Shown: positions 35,103 through 44,937 of the stretch, one piece after another
Position numbering within the stretch: position 1 is the stretch's first letter
Layout: each line of letters begins with the position of its first letter
Assembly: GCF_002024165.1 (NCBI RefSeq)
Contig: NZ_MWQN01000004.1
Location: forward strand, 909,162-973,161
Direction of reading: 5' to 3'
Length of the DNA stretch: 64,000 nt
DNA from: Embleya scabrispora
GTDB taxonomy: Bacteria > Actinomycetota > Actinomycetes > Streptomycetales > Streptomycetaceae
Translations under genes and position numbers: made by a program
Notes under the pieces: generated by a model
Database searches by the model: none
Told to the model about the DNA's origin: nothing
The model's input: the letters and a program-made list of their open reading frames with translations, nothing else

Positions 35103-38100
35103 ATGACCCGTATGAGAACCACTCCCGGACCGGTGAACTCGGTCGTCGCGCCGGGGGCTTCGCCCCCGACGGCTCCTCTCGACAAGTCACCGATCCGCGT
35201 ACTTCCCCATTTCTTCGAGCGCTCCTGCGACCGCAATCCGGAGGCCGTCGCCGTCGTCTGCGAGAACACCTCGTTGAGTTACGCGGAGCTGGATCGCCGA
35301 GCCAACCGCTTGGCGCATCTGCTCCGAAACCGCGGGGCCGCTCCGGGCCGCACGGTCGGAATCCTCCTGGAACGCTCGCTCGACGCCTACGTCGCCCTGC
35401 TCGGCGTGATCAAGACGGGTGCCGCCTACGTCCCCCTCGACCCGTCGTTCCCGGCCGAACGAGTCGCCTTCATCGCCCGGGACGCCGACCTGTGCGACCT
35501 GGTCAGTACGTCCGAAATGCGCCGGCGCACCGCTGAGGCGACCTGCCCGCTGCTCGAACTCGACGTCGTCGCCCCCGACTTGGCCCGACAACCGGACGAT
35601 CGGCCCGACGTGCGGATCGAGCCGGGCTCGTGGTCCTACGTGATCTACACCTCCGGGACCACGGGCCGCCCGAAGGGCGTGGCCGTATCGCACGCGAGCA
35701 TCGCCAACTTCCTGCACGTGGTCACCCCGATCTACCGGGTGAGCGCCCGGGACCGGGTCTACCAGGGACTCTCGATCGCGTTCGACTTCTCGGTCGAGGA
35801 GATCTGGCCGGCCTGGATCGCCGGGGCCACCTTGATCTCCGGTCCCACCGACGGCGGCCGGGTCGGGCAGGGGCTGAGCGACTTCCTGCTGGAACACCGG
35901 ATCACGGTGCTGTGCTGCGTACCCACTCTGCTGACCACCATCGAAGGCGAATTCCCGCTCCTGCGCAGCCTGTTGGTCAGTGGCGAGGCCTGCCCGCCGG
36001 ACCTGGTCCGGCGCTGGTCGCGACCCGATCGGCGCATCCTCAACGCCTACGGACCCACCGAGACCACCGTCACCGCGACCTGCGGCGAACTGAGCCCGAA
36101 CCGGCCGGTGACGATCGGCGTACCGCTGCCGACCTACCGGGTCTACATCCTCGACGAGCGGTTGCGCCCGGTCGACGAGGGCGCGGGCGGGGAGATCTGC
36201 GTCGGCGGTCCGGGCGTTGCGGTCGGCTACGTCAACCGTCCCGACCTGACCGCCGAGCGATTCGTGACCAACCCGATCGAGGCCGAACGCGCCGATGTGC
36301 CGAGGATCTACCGCACCGGCGACCTCGGCCGGTTCACCGCGACGGGCGAGATCGAATACCTCGGCCGGGTCGACACCCAGCTCAAGATCCGCGGCTATCG
36401 CATCGAGGCGGCCGAGATCGAGGAGGTGCTGCGCGAGGACCCCGCGATCGAGAACGCGGTCGTGACCCCGCTGGAGCGGGACGGCGTCGTGCAGGACCTG
36501 GTCGGCTACGTGACCCTCGTCGGCGGCGGCGACGGGGCGTCGGCCCCGGCTTCCGACGCGTTGCGGGCCCGGTTGCGGGTGGCCTTACAGAGCCGGTTGC
36601 CCGCGTACATGATCCCCTCCTACGTCGAGGTGCTGCCCGAATTCCCGTTGCTGGCCGCGGACAAGGTCGACCGTGCCGCGCTGCCCGCGCCGGCCTCCGC
36701 GCCGCTGAACCGGCGCGCCGGTACCTCCGTCGCGCCCGAGACGGCGCTGGAGCGGCATCTGGCCCGGGCCTGGGCGGACGTGCTCGGCGGCGCGGAGATC
36801 TCCGTCGAGGACGACTTCTTCTGCGACCTCGGCGGCCACTCCATGGCGGCGGCCCGGCTGATCTCCCGGCTGCGCCGGGAACCGGAGTTGCGCGGCGTGG
36901 CGATGGGCGACCTGTACGCCCACCCCACCATTCGCGGCCTGGCCCGGCACGTCGAGGCCGAGGCGGCGGCCGAGGACCGGGCGGCCGGTGCCGCACCGCG
37001 GCCCGCCACCCCCGCGCCGGCGCCGCTCCGGCACCGCAGCCGGCGGGTATTCGCCTGCGGTGTGGCGCAGTTCGTCGCGCTGTACGCGTGGCTGCTCGCC
37101 CTGGGCCTGCCCGCGGTCGTGCTGCTGTACCGGCTGTTCCTGGCCTGGGACCTGCCGATCCACGAGCCGGCGCCCGGCGGCCTGCTCGACCGCCTCACCC
37201 ACCTGTACCTGCCCGGGTTCATCGCCCTGGAGGTGGGGTGGCTCGTGGGGAGCCTGCTCGTCACGCTGTTCGCCGCGCGGTTGTTGATGCTCGGCGTACG
37301 TCCCGGGTGGTATCCGCTGTGGGGCGTGACCTACCTGCGGTTTTGGCTGTACGGGCGGATGCTCGCGTTCAGCCCGCTCGCGTTCCTCACCGGATCCCCG
37401 CTCCTGGCCCCGTGGTTGCGGCTGGTCGGCGCCCGGGTCGGTCGCGGCTGCCATGTGTCGGCGGTACTCGGACTGCCCGCGTTCGTGGAGATCGGCGACG
37501 GGACGAGCATCGGCTACGGCGCACGCGTGCAGCCGTACGTGGTCGAGCACGGGTGGTTGCGACTGGCGCCGGTCCGCATCGGCGCCGGATGCTTCGTCGG
37601 GACCAACAGCGTCGTGCTCGCGGGCGCGGTGATCGGCGACCGCACCTCGGTCGGGGAGCAGTCGTTGGTTCCGGCGGACCACGTGTTGCCCGCCGACGAG
37701 CACTGGGCCGGCTCACCCGTCACCCGTCAGGAGGGGGCGCCGGCCCTGCTCGACGCGATGGCGGCCGAGGACGACGGCCGCGCCTGGCCGCTGCGGGTCC
37801 TGATCGGCTTCGGCGCGGGCGCCGTACTGCTCGCCCTGGTCCCGCTGTTGGTCGCCGGCACCGCCGGCGCGCTCGTGGGGGTCGTCGCCTGGCGGTACGG
37901 CTTCGGCTGGGCAATCCTTGCCACACTCCCGGCCGGGCCGCTGGTGGTGCTGTTCACGTGTGTGCTGGTGCTGGTGGTCAAGCGGGGACTGCTGCCGCGC
38001 TCCCGGGCCGGCATCCATCCCGAACGCAGCGGCCTGGGCGTGCGCAAGTGGATCGGCGACGGCATGATGACGGCCAGTCTGACCCTGACCCACGCGCTCT

Positions 38101-39170
38101 ACTCGACGCTGTACCTCGTCCCGTTCCTGCGCCTGCTCGGTGCCCGTACCGGACGCTGGTCCGAGGTGGCCACGGTCAGCTTCGTCGACCCCGAGATGCT
38201 GATCATCGGCGAGCGCAGCTTCGTGGCGGACGTCAGCGTGGTCGGCCCGGCGGTGTTCCATCACGGGCGGATCGCGCTGGCCCCGGCCGAGATCGGCGCG
38301 CGCAGCTTCGTCGGCAACGGCGCGCTCGTTCCCGGCTCGTGCCGGCTCGGCGAGAACAGCCTGCTCGGCGTGCACTCGCTCGCGCCGACCCGGCCGATCG
38401 ATCCCGAGACCACCTGGCTCGGATCGCCCGCGATCTTCCTGCCGCGCCGCGAGGAGAGCCGGGAATTCCCGGCCAAGTTGACGTACGACCCCAGTCGGGG
38501 GCTGATCGCGGCCCGGCTGGCGATCGAGTACTTCCGGGTGACGCTGCCCGCCACGATCGCCGCGCTGGGCGCGCTGGGCAGTCTGTACGCGGCCGTCCGG
38601 CTAGCCGAAGCGTGCTCGCCGTGGGTGCTGTTCCTGCTCGGTCCGGCCCTGTTCCTGGCCGTCGGAGTGGGCTCCACGCTGGCCGCGGTGGTGCTGAAGT
38701 GGCTCGTCGTCGGCCGCTATCGGGCCAGGGTCGAACCGCTGTGGAGCATCTGGGTGCGGCGCACGGAGCTGATCACCGGGCTGTACGAGAACCTGGTCGT
38801 GCCCAGCCTGCTCAACATCCTCACCGGAACCCCGCTGATGGGCCCGGTGTTGCGGCTGTTCGGCGCCCGGATCGGTCGGCGGGTCTGGCTCGGCACCACG
38901 TATCTGACCGAGTTCGACCTGGTCGAGGTGGGCGACGACGCGGCGGTGGCGGAGGTGACGTCGCTGCAGACCCACCTGTTCGAGGACCGCGTGATGAAGA
39001 TGTCCGAGGTCCGGATCGGCGCGGGTGCCTCGGTCGGCACCCGGTCCGTCGTGCTCTACGACGCGCGGGTCGGCGCGGGCGCCTCGCTCGACGCACTGTC
39101 CCTGGTGATGAAGGGCGAACACCTGCCCGACGAGACCCGGTGGCGTGGCATCCCGGCCCGCCCCGGGTGA
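35103..39170 (+). CDS. membrane NRPS-like homopolymer synthetase of the epsilon-poly-L-lysine synthetase (Pls) type
   Basis: A protein of 1355 aa (Pls of Streptomyces albulus is about 1320). Order: adenylation domain (about residues 30-530, with YVIYTSGTTGRPKG, NAYGPTET, YRTGDLGRF and ADKVDRAALP), thiolation domain (about 555-625, DLGGHSMAA with Ser580 for phosphopantetheine), then three tandem hexapeptide-type C-terminal domains (about 740-880, 1020-1115, 1215-1350) separated by three pairs of transmembrane helices. Pls enzymes activate one amino acid and join it through the side-chain amine without condensation or thioesterase domains. By manual alignment the binding-pocket residues read D-F-E-C-L-S-A-V-T; the acidic E suits a basic side chain. 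Codon 495 is TTA (36585-36587). Downstream genes point to L-2,4-diaminobutyrate as substrate. Confidence 0.88.
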   Translation: MTRMRTTPGPVNSVVAPGASPPTAPLDKSPIRVLPHFFERSCDRNPEAVAVVCENTSLSYAELDRRANRLAHLLRNRGAAPGRTVGILLERSLDAYVALLGVIKTGAAYVPLDPSFPAERVAFIARDADLCDLVSTSEMRRRTAEATCPLLELDVVAPDLARQPDDRPDVRIEPGSWSYVIYTSGTTGRPKGVAVSHASIANFLHVVTPIYRVSARDRVYQGLSIAFDFSVEEIWPAWIAGATLISGPTDGGRVGQGLSDFLLEHRITVLCCVPTLLTTIEGEFPLLRSLLVSGEACPPDLVRRWSRPDRRILNAYGPTETTVTATCGELSPNRPVTIGVPLPTYRVYILDERLRPVDEGAGGEICVGGPGVAVGYVNRPDLTAERFVTNPIEAERADVPRIYRTGDLGRFTATGEIEYLGRVDTQLKIRGYRIEAAEIEEVLREDPAIENAVVTPLERDGVVQDLVGYVTLVGGGDGASAPASDALRARLRVALQSRLPAYMIPSYVEVLPEFPLLAADKVDRAALPAPASAPLNRRAGTSVAPETALERHLARAWADVLGGAEISVEDDFFCDLGGHSMAAARLISRLRREPELRGVAMGDLYAHPTIRGLARHVEAEAAAEDRAAGAAPRPATPAPAPLRHRSRRVFACGVAQFVALYAWLLALGLPAVVLLYRLFLAWDLPIHEPAPGGLLDRLTHLYLPGFIALEVGWLVGSLLVTLFAARLLMLGVRPGWYPLWGVTYLRFWLYGRMLAFSPLAFLTGSPLLAPWLRLVGARVGRGCHVSAVLGLPAFVEIGDGTSIGYGARVQPYVVEHGWLRLAPVRIGAGCFVGTNSVVLAGAVIGDRTSVGEQSLVPADHVLPADEHWAGSPVTRQEGAPALLDAMAAEDDGRAWPLRVLIGFGAGAVLLALVPLLVAGTAGALVGVVAWRYGFGWAILATLPAGPLVVLFTCVLVLVVKRGLLPRSRAGIHPERSGLGVRKWIGDGMMTASLTLTHALYSTLYLVPFLRLLGARTGRWSEVATVSFVDPEMLIIGERSFVADVSVVGPAVFHHGRIALAPAEIGARSFVGNGALVPGSCRLGENSLLGVHSLAPTRPIDPETTWLGSPAIFLPRREESREFPAKLTYDPSRGLIAARLAIEYFRVTLPATIAALGALGSLYAAVRLAEACSPWVLFLLGPALFLAVGVGSTLAAVVLKWLVVGRYRARVEPLWSIWVRRTELITGLYENLVVPSLLNILTGTPLMGPVLRLFGARIGRRVWLGTTYLTEFDLVEVGDDAAVAEVTSLQTHLFEDRVMKMSEVRIGAGASVGTRSVVLYDARVGAGASLDALSLVMKGEHLPDETRWRGIPARPG

Positions 39171-39246
39171 GGCATCCCGTTCCCGTTCCCGTCCCTGGTC
39201 CCCCAGTCCCATCCCCCATGTCCCGTAGTCCCCATCGGAGATCCCC

Positions 39247-40605
39247 ATGACGCTTGCCCAGGTCACCATGACCGAGCCCCACGTGGCGTGCGACCTACCC
39301 GGTCCGCGCTCCGCCGAACTGCTCGCGCGCCAAGCCCGGCGCGAATCCAACGCCCGTACGTATCCGCGTAATCTGCCCATCGCGCTGGCCGAGGCCGCCG
39401 GCAGCTTCGTGCGCGATGTCGACGGCAACGTCTTCATCGACTTCCTCGCCGGCGCCGGCGTCCTGTCCCTGGGCCACAACCACCCCGAGCTGGTCCGCTC
39501 CGTCACCGCGCAACTGGGCGTGCTCACCCACGGGTTGGATTTCCCGACGCCGGTCAAGGACGCGTTCCTGGAGGCCCAGCTGTCCATGCTGCCCGCCGGG
39601 ATGCGCGAGCGCACGAAGGTGCACTTCTGCGGTCCCACCGGAGCCAACGCCATCGAGGCGGCGATCAAGCTCTGCAAGATCGCCACCGGTCGCGGCGACG
39701 TCGTCACCTTCCAGGGCGGCTTCCACGGCAGCACACACGCCGCCATGGCGCTGACCGGTCTGGTCTCGGCGAAGCGGCCCGTTCCCAACGGCGTGCCCGG
39801 CACCCACTTCTTCCCGTTCTCCTACTGCGGCCGGTGCCCGCTGGCCCTGAGCCCCGACACGTGCACCACGAACTGCGTGGGCTATCTGGAGCGTTCGCTC
39901 ACCGACGGCAACGCCGGCATCCCGCTGCCCGCCGCGGTGCTCCTCGAACTCGTGCAGGGCGAGGGCGGCGTGGTGCCCGCGACCGCCGACTTCGTCCGCC
40001 GACTGCGGGTGCTCACCCGGGAGTTGCGGATCCCGCTGATCGTGGACGAGGTACAGACCGGCTGCGGGCGCACCGGCACCTGGTTCGCGTTCGAGCAGTA
40101 CGGGATCGAGCCGGACGTCGTGGTCGCCTCCAAGGCGCTCAGCGGCATCGGCACCCCGATCGCGGTGATCCTGTACGACGACGCGCTCGACGGTTGGGCG
40201 GCCGGCGCGCACATCGGCACCTTCCGCGGCAACCAACTCGCCTTCGCCGCCGGCGTCGAGGCCGTGCGCATCGTCCGGCGCGACGACATCCTGGGCAACG
40301 TGCGTCGGCGCGGCGCGCAGATCGCCGAACGACTCACGCCGCTGATGGCCGACCCCTGGGTGCGCGAGGTGCGCGGCCGGGGCCTGATGTGGGGCATCGA
40401 GATCGCGGACCCGGAGACCGGGCTGCCCGCCGCGGAGTTCGCCCGCGCGATCCAGGCCCGGGCGCTGCGCCGGGGGCTGATCGTCGAACGCGGCGGACGC
40501 GAGGACTGCGTGGTGCGGATCCTCCCTCCGCTCAACGTCACCGCCGAGGTCGTGGACACCGCGTGCACGATCCTCGTCGACGCCGTCGAAGCCGGTCACC
40601 CGTAG
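39247..40605 (+). CDS. L-2,4-diaminobutyrate:2-oxoglutarate aminotransferase
   Basis: A protein of 452 aa; ATG 39247 follows GGAG at 39236-39239. It is a class III PLP aminotransferase: [20 protein letters not shown] at the start, [41 protein letters not shown] and the PLP lysine in VVASKALSG. The N-terminal pattern is typical of enzymes that aminate aspartate semialdehyde at C4 to give 2,4-diaminobutyrate in siderophore and peptide pathways. Located 76 bases after the polymer synthetase and 79 bases before the aspartate kinase, it should supply the monomer. An ornithine or acetylornithine aminotransferase role is less likely. Confidence 0.85.
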   Translation: MTLAQVTMTEPHVACDLPGPRSAELLARQARRESNARTYPRNLPIALAEAAGSFVRDVDGNVFIDFLAGAGVLSLGHNHPELVRSVTAQLGVLTHGLDFPTPVKDAFLEAQLSMLPAGMRERTKVHFCGPTGANAIEAAIKLCKIATGRGDVVTFQGGFHGSTHAAMALTGLVSAKRPVPNGVPGTHFFPFSYCGRCPLALSPDTCTTNCVGYLERSLTDGNAGIPLPAAVLLELVQGEGGVVPATADFVRRLRVLTRELRIPLIVDEVQTGCGRTGTWFAFEQYGIEPDVVVASKALSGIGTPIAVILYDDALDGWAAGAHIGTFRGNQLAFAAGVEAVRIVRRDDILGNVRRRGAQIAERLTPLMADPWVREVRGRGLMWGIEIADPETGLPAAEFARAIQARALRRGLIVERGGREDCVVRILPPLNVTAEVVDTACTILVDAVEAGHP

Positions 40606-40684
40606 GCCCATCCGCACCGGGCCACCGGCCGACCCGGCGCCGACCGGCCGCCCGTCCGGGGCGGCCTCGAGGAGACCTCACTCC

Positions 40685-41950
40685 ATGGTTCTCATCGTGC
40701 AGAAGTACGGCGGCTCCTCGGTGCACAGCATCGAGCGCGTCAAGCAGGTCGCCGAACGCGTGGTAGCCACGCATCACGAGGGTCACGACGTCGTCGTGGT
40801 GTTGTCCGCCATGGGCGACACCACCGACGAACTGCTCGACCTGGCACGGAAGATCTCGCCCTTCCCGCACCCGCGCGAGCTGGACATGTTGTTCACCTCG
40901 GGCGAGCGCATCTCCAACGCGCTGGCCGCGATGGCGATCCGCGACCTGGGCGCGCGGGCGTGCTCGTTGTCCGGCCCGCAGGCGGGCGTGTTCACCACCG
41001 CCGAGTACGGCAGGGCGCAGATCGTCGAGGTGGTCCCGCATCGGGTGCGGCGGGAGCTCGACCGGGGCCGCATCGTGTTGGTCGCGGGATTCCAGGGCCT
41101 GAGTCGGGACACCGACGACATCACCACTCTGGGCCGCGGCGGTTCCGACACCACGGCCATCGCGCTGGCCGCCGCGCTCAAGGCCGACGTCTGCGAGATC
41201 TATACGGACGTGGACGGCGTGTACAGCGCGGATCCCCGGATCGTGCCGAGCGCGCGGCTGCTCTCCCATGTCACCTACGACGCCATGCAGGAGATGGCGG
41301 CGTCGGGGAGTCGGGTGCTGGCCCTGCGCTCGGTCGAGTACGCCCGCCGCTGGGGCGTTCCGATCCAGGTCCGGTCCTCGTACGGGGACAAGCCCGGAAC
41401 CACCGTGTCCGGCGCGCCCGGCGATGCCGGCGCGGAACCGTCGCGGATCACCGGTGTCGCGCACGACCTGTCCGGTGCGAAGGTCACCGTGCACGGGGTT
41501 CCGGACGGCGCGGGGGCGGTGGGCCGGCTGATCCGCGCGGTCGGCGACGCCTGGGGCGAGATCGACATGGTGGTGCGAAACGCGGCACGACCGGACGAGC
41601 CCCGCGCCGATCTGACGTTCGTCGTACCCGAACAGGGCGTGGCCGCCGCGCCGGCCGCCCTCGACGCGGCGCGCGACGAGCTCGGCTTCGAGGGGGTGAG
41701 CCACGACGCGGACGTCGGCAAGGTCTCGCTGATCGGCACCGGGATGCGGGCCGATCCGGGGGTCACCGCGACCTTCTGCGAGACGCTGGCGGCCGTGGGC
41801 GTCAACATCGAGATCATGTCGACGTCGGAGATCCGGATCTCCGTCCTGTGCCGCGCCGCACAGGTGGTCGACGCGGTGCGCGCCCTGCACACCGCGTTCG
41901 ACCTCGACACGACGGAGGAGGCCCTGGTCCACGCGGGTTCGGGCCGCTGA
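40685..41950 (+). CDS. aspartate kinase, probably feedback-desensitised
   Basis: A protein of 421 aa, the usual length of monofunctional actinobacterial aspartokinases. The kinase domain has [34 protein letters not shown] and [15 protein letters not shown]; two ACT domains follow (about residues 265-420) with [10 protein letters not shown] and [15 protein letters not shown]. It makes aspartyl phosphate, the first step to aspartate semialdehyde and hence diaminobutyrate. At the lysine/threonine-binding site the usual N-V-S-S is N299-A300-A301-R302, and position 308 is Ala; in Corynebacterium glutamicum, changes at 301 and 308 remove feedback inhibition (residues recalled). This fits a dedicated pathway copy in a polymer cluster. 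Confidence 0.88.
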   Translation: MVLIVQKYGGSSVHSIERVKQVAERVVATHHEGHDVVVVLSAMGDTTDELLDLARKISPFPHPRELDMLFTSGERISNALAAMAIRDLGARACSLSGPQAGVFTTAEYGRAQIVEVVPHRVRRELDRGRIVLVAGFQGLSRDTDDITTLGRGGSDTTAIALAAALKADVCEIYTDVDGVYSADPRIVPSARLLSHVTYDAMQEMAASGSRVLALRSVEYARRWGVPIQVRSSYGDKPGTTVSGAPGDAGAEPSRITGVAHDLSGAKVTVHGVPDGAGAVGRLIRAVGDAWGEIDMVVRNAARPDEPRADLTFVVPEQGVAAAPAALDAARDELGFEGVSHDADVGKVSLIGTGMRADPGVTATFCETLAAVGVNIEIMSTSEIRISVLCRAAQVVDAVRALHTAFDLDTTEEALVHAGSGR

Positions 41951-42002
41951 TCGCGCAACCGTCGAAGCCGCCGGCGCCGGGAGTGCATCCTAGCGCCGGC
42001 GG

Positions 42003-42749
42003 TCACCAGCCGTGGCCCTTGATGGTGGGGTGCGCCCGCCAGTAGTCGACCAGTTCGAGGAAGGACGGGTCGCGCACCACCGCGAGCCACTGGTCGCCGG
42101 TGATCGGCGGAAGGGCGCGGGACTCGGGGTGGGCGAACGCGGTCAGACCGACCTGCGCGTCCCGATACCGGAACACCGCCGACGGGCCGGTCGTACCGAC
42201 GCCGGCGGCCGGCAGGTCGGTCCGCGCGGGGAAGTAGACGGCGACCGCCCCGCCGCCCGGGAGCGGCCCGTCGACGCAGCCGAGATCCTTCTCGCGCTTG
42301 TCGGGGGGTCGGCACCACGGGGTGTACGGGTCGACGCTCATGTCCGGAACCAGATGGACCACCCCCTTCGGCGGATGTTTCGCGACTCGCACGGTGTCGA
42401 GGTTCAGCCCGACCCGATACTCCCTGCCGTCGGCCGTGATCCGGTAGTCACCGAACGTGGCCTCGCTGATGGCGACGGCGGTGGTCGGCGGCAGATGCCG
42501 CTGGAGTACTTCCGCGACCCGCTGCCGAAACGCCTCGCGCTGCCGGATCAGCGTGGGCGACAACTTCGCGTTGTACCGGTCCCCATAGGGATCGGACAAC
42601 ACGGGGTACACCCGATCGGCCGCCGCCAACACCGCCCCGTCGTCCGCCGGCCCCGACCCGCCCGACTCCCACGGCCGCCACACCGCCGCGCCACCGACCA
42701 CGACCGCCGCCACCAACCCGGCAACCGCGACCCGTCCACCCCTGCGCAT
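42003..42749 (-). CDS. membrane-anchored extracytoplasmic protein of unknown function
   Basis: A protein of 248 aa from the ATG at 42749 (a GTG just upstream or the longer frame to 42818 are alternatives). MRRGGRVAVAGLVAAVVVGG is a basic start plus one hydrophobic helix, so the rest lies outside the membrane. The outer domain contains DRYNAKLSPTLIRQREAFR and PDMSVDPYTPWCRPP, with two Cys near residues 155-172. I do not recognise the family. It is divergent from the gene at 42868. Confidence 0.65.
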   Translation of the reverse strand: MRRGGRVAVAGLVAAVVVGGAAVWRPWESGGSGPADDGAVLAAADRVYPVLSDPYGDRYNAKLSPTLIRQREAFRQRVAEVLQRHLPPTTAVAISEATFGDYRITADGREYRVGLNLDTVRVAKHPPKGVVHLVPDMSVDPYTPWCRPPDKREKDLGCVDGPLPGGGAVAVYFPARTDLPAAGVGTTGPSAVFRYRDAQVGLTAFAHPESRALPPITGDQWLAVVRDPSFLELVDYWRAHPTIKGHGW

Positions 42750-42867
42750 CACCCGTACACCCCCGCCGTCCCTCGAAGTCACCTCGCTCCGATGCGGCGG
42801 GACCCGGATCGGTTCCACCTCGAAGATCCCGGACTCGCGCCCGTTCGTCGTTCGCTACGCTGCGCGG

Positions 42868-43362
42868 ATGGCGACTGACGGGGGTTCGGGGGATGCAGGG
42901 GACGAACAGGCGCCCGTCCGGGGGCGGTTGGGGTCCGAGGACAAGTCGGTCAAGGTGCTTCACGGCCTCGGGTCGGCCGTGTTGCTCCTGTCCGAATACT
43001 GGCGGTCGGTGATCGACGGTCTGCGACCGGGGGCCGCGCCGCCGGACCGGGTGCAAGCGCTCGCCCGGGCGGCCGCGTCGATGGCCGACAACGGGTTGCA
43101 CAAGACGGCGGCGGACCTGTTCGAGACGGCGTCGTTCGGGCAGGAGCGGGCGGCGCTGTGGGCGGCGGTGTGTTGTGCCCTGGTCGTGCGGCTCAACCGG
43201 CACGGGTCACCGGAGCTGCAAAAGGCCCTGTCCTATGTCTCCGCCGCCTACTGCACGTTGGCCGTCCTCGTCGGCATGTACTACCTGTTCGCGTCCGGGC
43301 CGATCGTACTGCTCGCCCTCGGGATCGGCCTCGGGGTGATGCATACCGCGACTCGCACATGA
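42868..43362 (+). CDS. small membrane protein of unknown function
   Basis: A protein of 164 aa from ATG 42868. An acidic, Gly-rich N-terminus is followed by an amphipathic region (HGLGSAVLLLSEYWRSVIDG) and two transmembrane helices near the C-terminus (about residues 122-158: YCTLAVLVGMYYLFASG and IVLLALGIGLGVMH). No family is recognised and no ribosome site is clear. It shares a 118-bp intergenic region with the divergent gene at 42749. Confidence 0.6.
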   Translation: MATDGGSGDAGDEQAPVRGRLGSEDKSVKVLHGLGSAVLLLSEYWRSVIDGLRPGAAPPDRVQALARAAASMADNGLHKTAADLFETASFGQERAALWAAVCCALVVRLNRHGSPELQKALSYVSAAYCTLAVLVGMYYLFASGPIVLLALGIGLGVMHTATRT

Positions 43363-43392
43363 CGCCGCGTGGACGGGGGTTCGGCTCGCGCG

Positions 43393-44187
43393 TCAGCGAT
43401 TCGGATGGGTCGCGCAGACCAGCGTGGTGTCATTGTGGGCGACCCAATACCAGTAGTACGTACGGTCGTTGGCCACCCTGGCGCACGCACCCGCCCGGAC
43501 GTCGGCCGGGGCCCGGTAGACGCCGGTGACGGCCAGGAGCGAGTCGAAGCTCGCCGGGATGCGCGCCGCGTCGCAGTCGATCCAGGTGAAGAGGTTGGCG
43601 GAATAGCGCGGGGAGTTCTCGGTCCCGCCCGAGCGGGAGACCAGGAAGCACTGGCCCTTGCGGAACTGCCGTTCCAGGCACAGTTCGACCTCGCGGTAGC
43701 GCCAACTGGTCACCCCGGGGTCACTGATCGGGCAGTTCGTGGCGTTCACCCCGGCCACGCGCACGAACGCGCTGTCCGCATCGCAGTCCACCGCACGCGG
43801 GATGTCGGTGTTCCAACCGCTGCCGCGCTCCGTCCCGGTCTGCCACGCGTTCAGACAGGTCCCCTTGTGGGCCACCGCCGCGAACGCGTCCGCACGCGGG
43901 TCGCGCACGGGAGTCGGCACCGAGCCGCCGGGCCGGGAGTCGCTCCCGCTCGGCGTCCGCCCGGGTGTCTGCCGGGGGTCCGCCGGCAGCCCGCGCACCG
44001 TCGGGAACCCCGTGGGCAGCCTCGCCGTCGGCGCCCCCTTCGTCGCGGCGGCCAACGCCGCCGGCGCGCCCCCGGCTCCCTTGTCGTCCTCCAGTACGCG
44101 GGGCAGCACGAGCACCGCGAACAGCAGCGCCGCCACCAGCAGTACGAGATTGCCCTGCTGCCGCTTCGAATCCCCGACCCCCGTCAT
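43393..44187 (-). CDS. membrane-anchored protein with two LppU/SCO3897-like Cys domains
   Basis: A protein of 264 aa from the ATG at 44187. Hydrophobic residues about 14-33 anchor it; a Pro/Ser-rich linker (about 40-100) is followed by two similar Cys-containing modules: KGTCLNAWQ ... VDCDADSAFVRV ... NCPIS ... ELCLE and KGQCFLVS ... IDCDAARI ... GACARVA ... VCATHP. The pattern recalls the LppU/SCO3897 family of secreted actinobacterial proteins. The function is unknown. The TetR gene ends 35 bases beyond its start and may be in the same transcript. Confidence 0.65.
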   Translation of the reverse strand: MTGVGDSKRQQGNLVLLVAALLFAVLVLPRVLEDDKGAGGAPAALAAATKGAPTARLPTGFPTVRGLPADPRQTPGRTPSGSDSRPGGSVPTPVRDPRADAFAAVAHKGTCLNAWQTGTERGSGWNTDIPRAVDCDADSAFVRVAGVNATNCPISDPGVTSWRYREVELCLERQFRKGQCFLVSRSGGTENSPRYSANLFTWIDCDAARIPASFDSLLAVTGVYRAPADVRAGACARVANDRTYYWYWVAHNDTTLVCATHPNR

Positions 44188-44222
44188 GCCGGGCCATGGT
44201 ACGGACCCGACCCCGAAGTCGG

Positions 44223-44780
44223 CTATCTCAACAGCCACTTCCGGGTCAGCTGCAGCACCTCCCCGCGGCTGTACGGGCCCTGGTCGGCGGCGACGAAGTG
44301 CATGCCGATCCGCAGCGAGAAGGCGAGCAGGCAACGCACCTCGACGTCGCCCGGGTCGGCGCAGAACGTCCCGAACAACGAACGCAGGTAGTCCATCCGG
44401 CGGTTGTCCACCCGGCGCAGCCGCTCCGCGACCGCCGCGTCGCGCCGGGCCCAGTCCCGCACCGCCAGGTCGGCGGTCGTACCCAGGACCGGCCCCTCGC
44501 TCGTGGACGCGAGTTCGAACAGTCGATCCAGTCGGGCCCTGGCGTCGCCCCCGCCGGCCTCGACCCGCTCGATCACATCCTCGGTGACCGCGCGCTCCCA
44601 CGTGTCGAGCATCTCGGCGAGCAGCGCGCCCCGGTTGCCGAAGTGCCCGTAGAACCCGCCCTTGCTGACGCCCAGTGCCTGCGCCAGCGGCTCGATCCGG
44701 ACCGCCTCGGGACCGCCCGCGGCCAGCGCGCGCAACCCCTCCTCGACCCATCTGCCGCGCGGTGTACGGGTCACGCCCAC
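44223..44780 (-). CDS. TetR-family transcriptional repressor
   Basis: A protein of 185 aa; GTG start at 44780. The N-terminal helix-turn-helix reads VRIEPLAQALGVSKGGFYGHFGN (split over helices 2 and 3), the standard TetR DNA-binding unit, followed by an all-helical ligand domain beginning RGALLAEMLDTWERAV. The ligand is unknown. The divergent neighbours are more than 150 bases away; likely targets are itself and the two genes on its downstream side. Confidence 0.85.
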   Translation of the reverse strand: MGVTRTPRGRWVEEGLRALAAGGPEAVRIEPLAQALGVSKGGFYGHFGNRGALLAEMLDTWERAVTEDVIERVEAGGGDARARLDRLFELASTSEGPVLGTTADLAVRDWARRDAAVAERLRRVDNRRMDYLRSLFGTFCADPGDVEVRCLLAFSLRIGMHFVAADQGPYSRGEVLQLTRKWLLR

Positions 44781-44937
44781 GATCCGGTTCCTCTCGTTCT
44801 CGCGTCACGCCCCGCCGTACGGTGTCGTACTCGTGGGTGCCGGCCTGCATCCATACGGCATCGTATGAACAGTGCCGGGCATCGTGCGCCCTCGGCCCCC
44901 GGCGCGTCGAGGGCACCGGTGGGCCGGCCCGGGGCCC

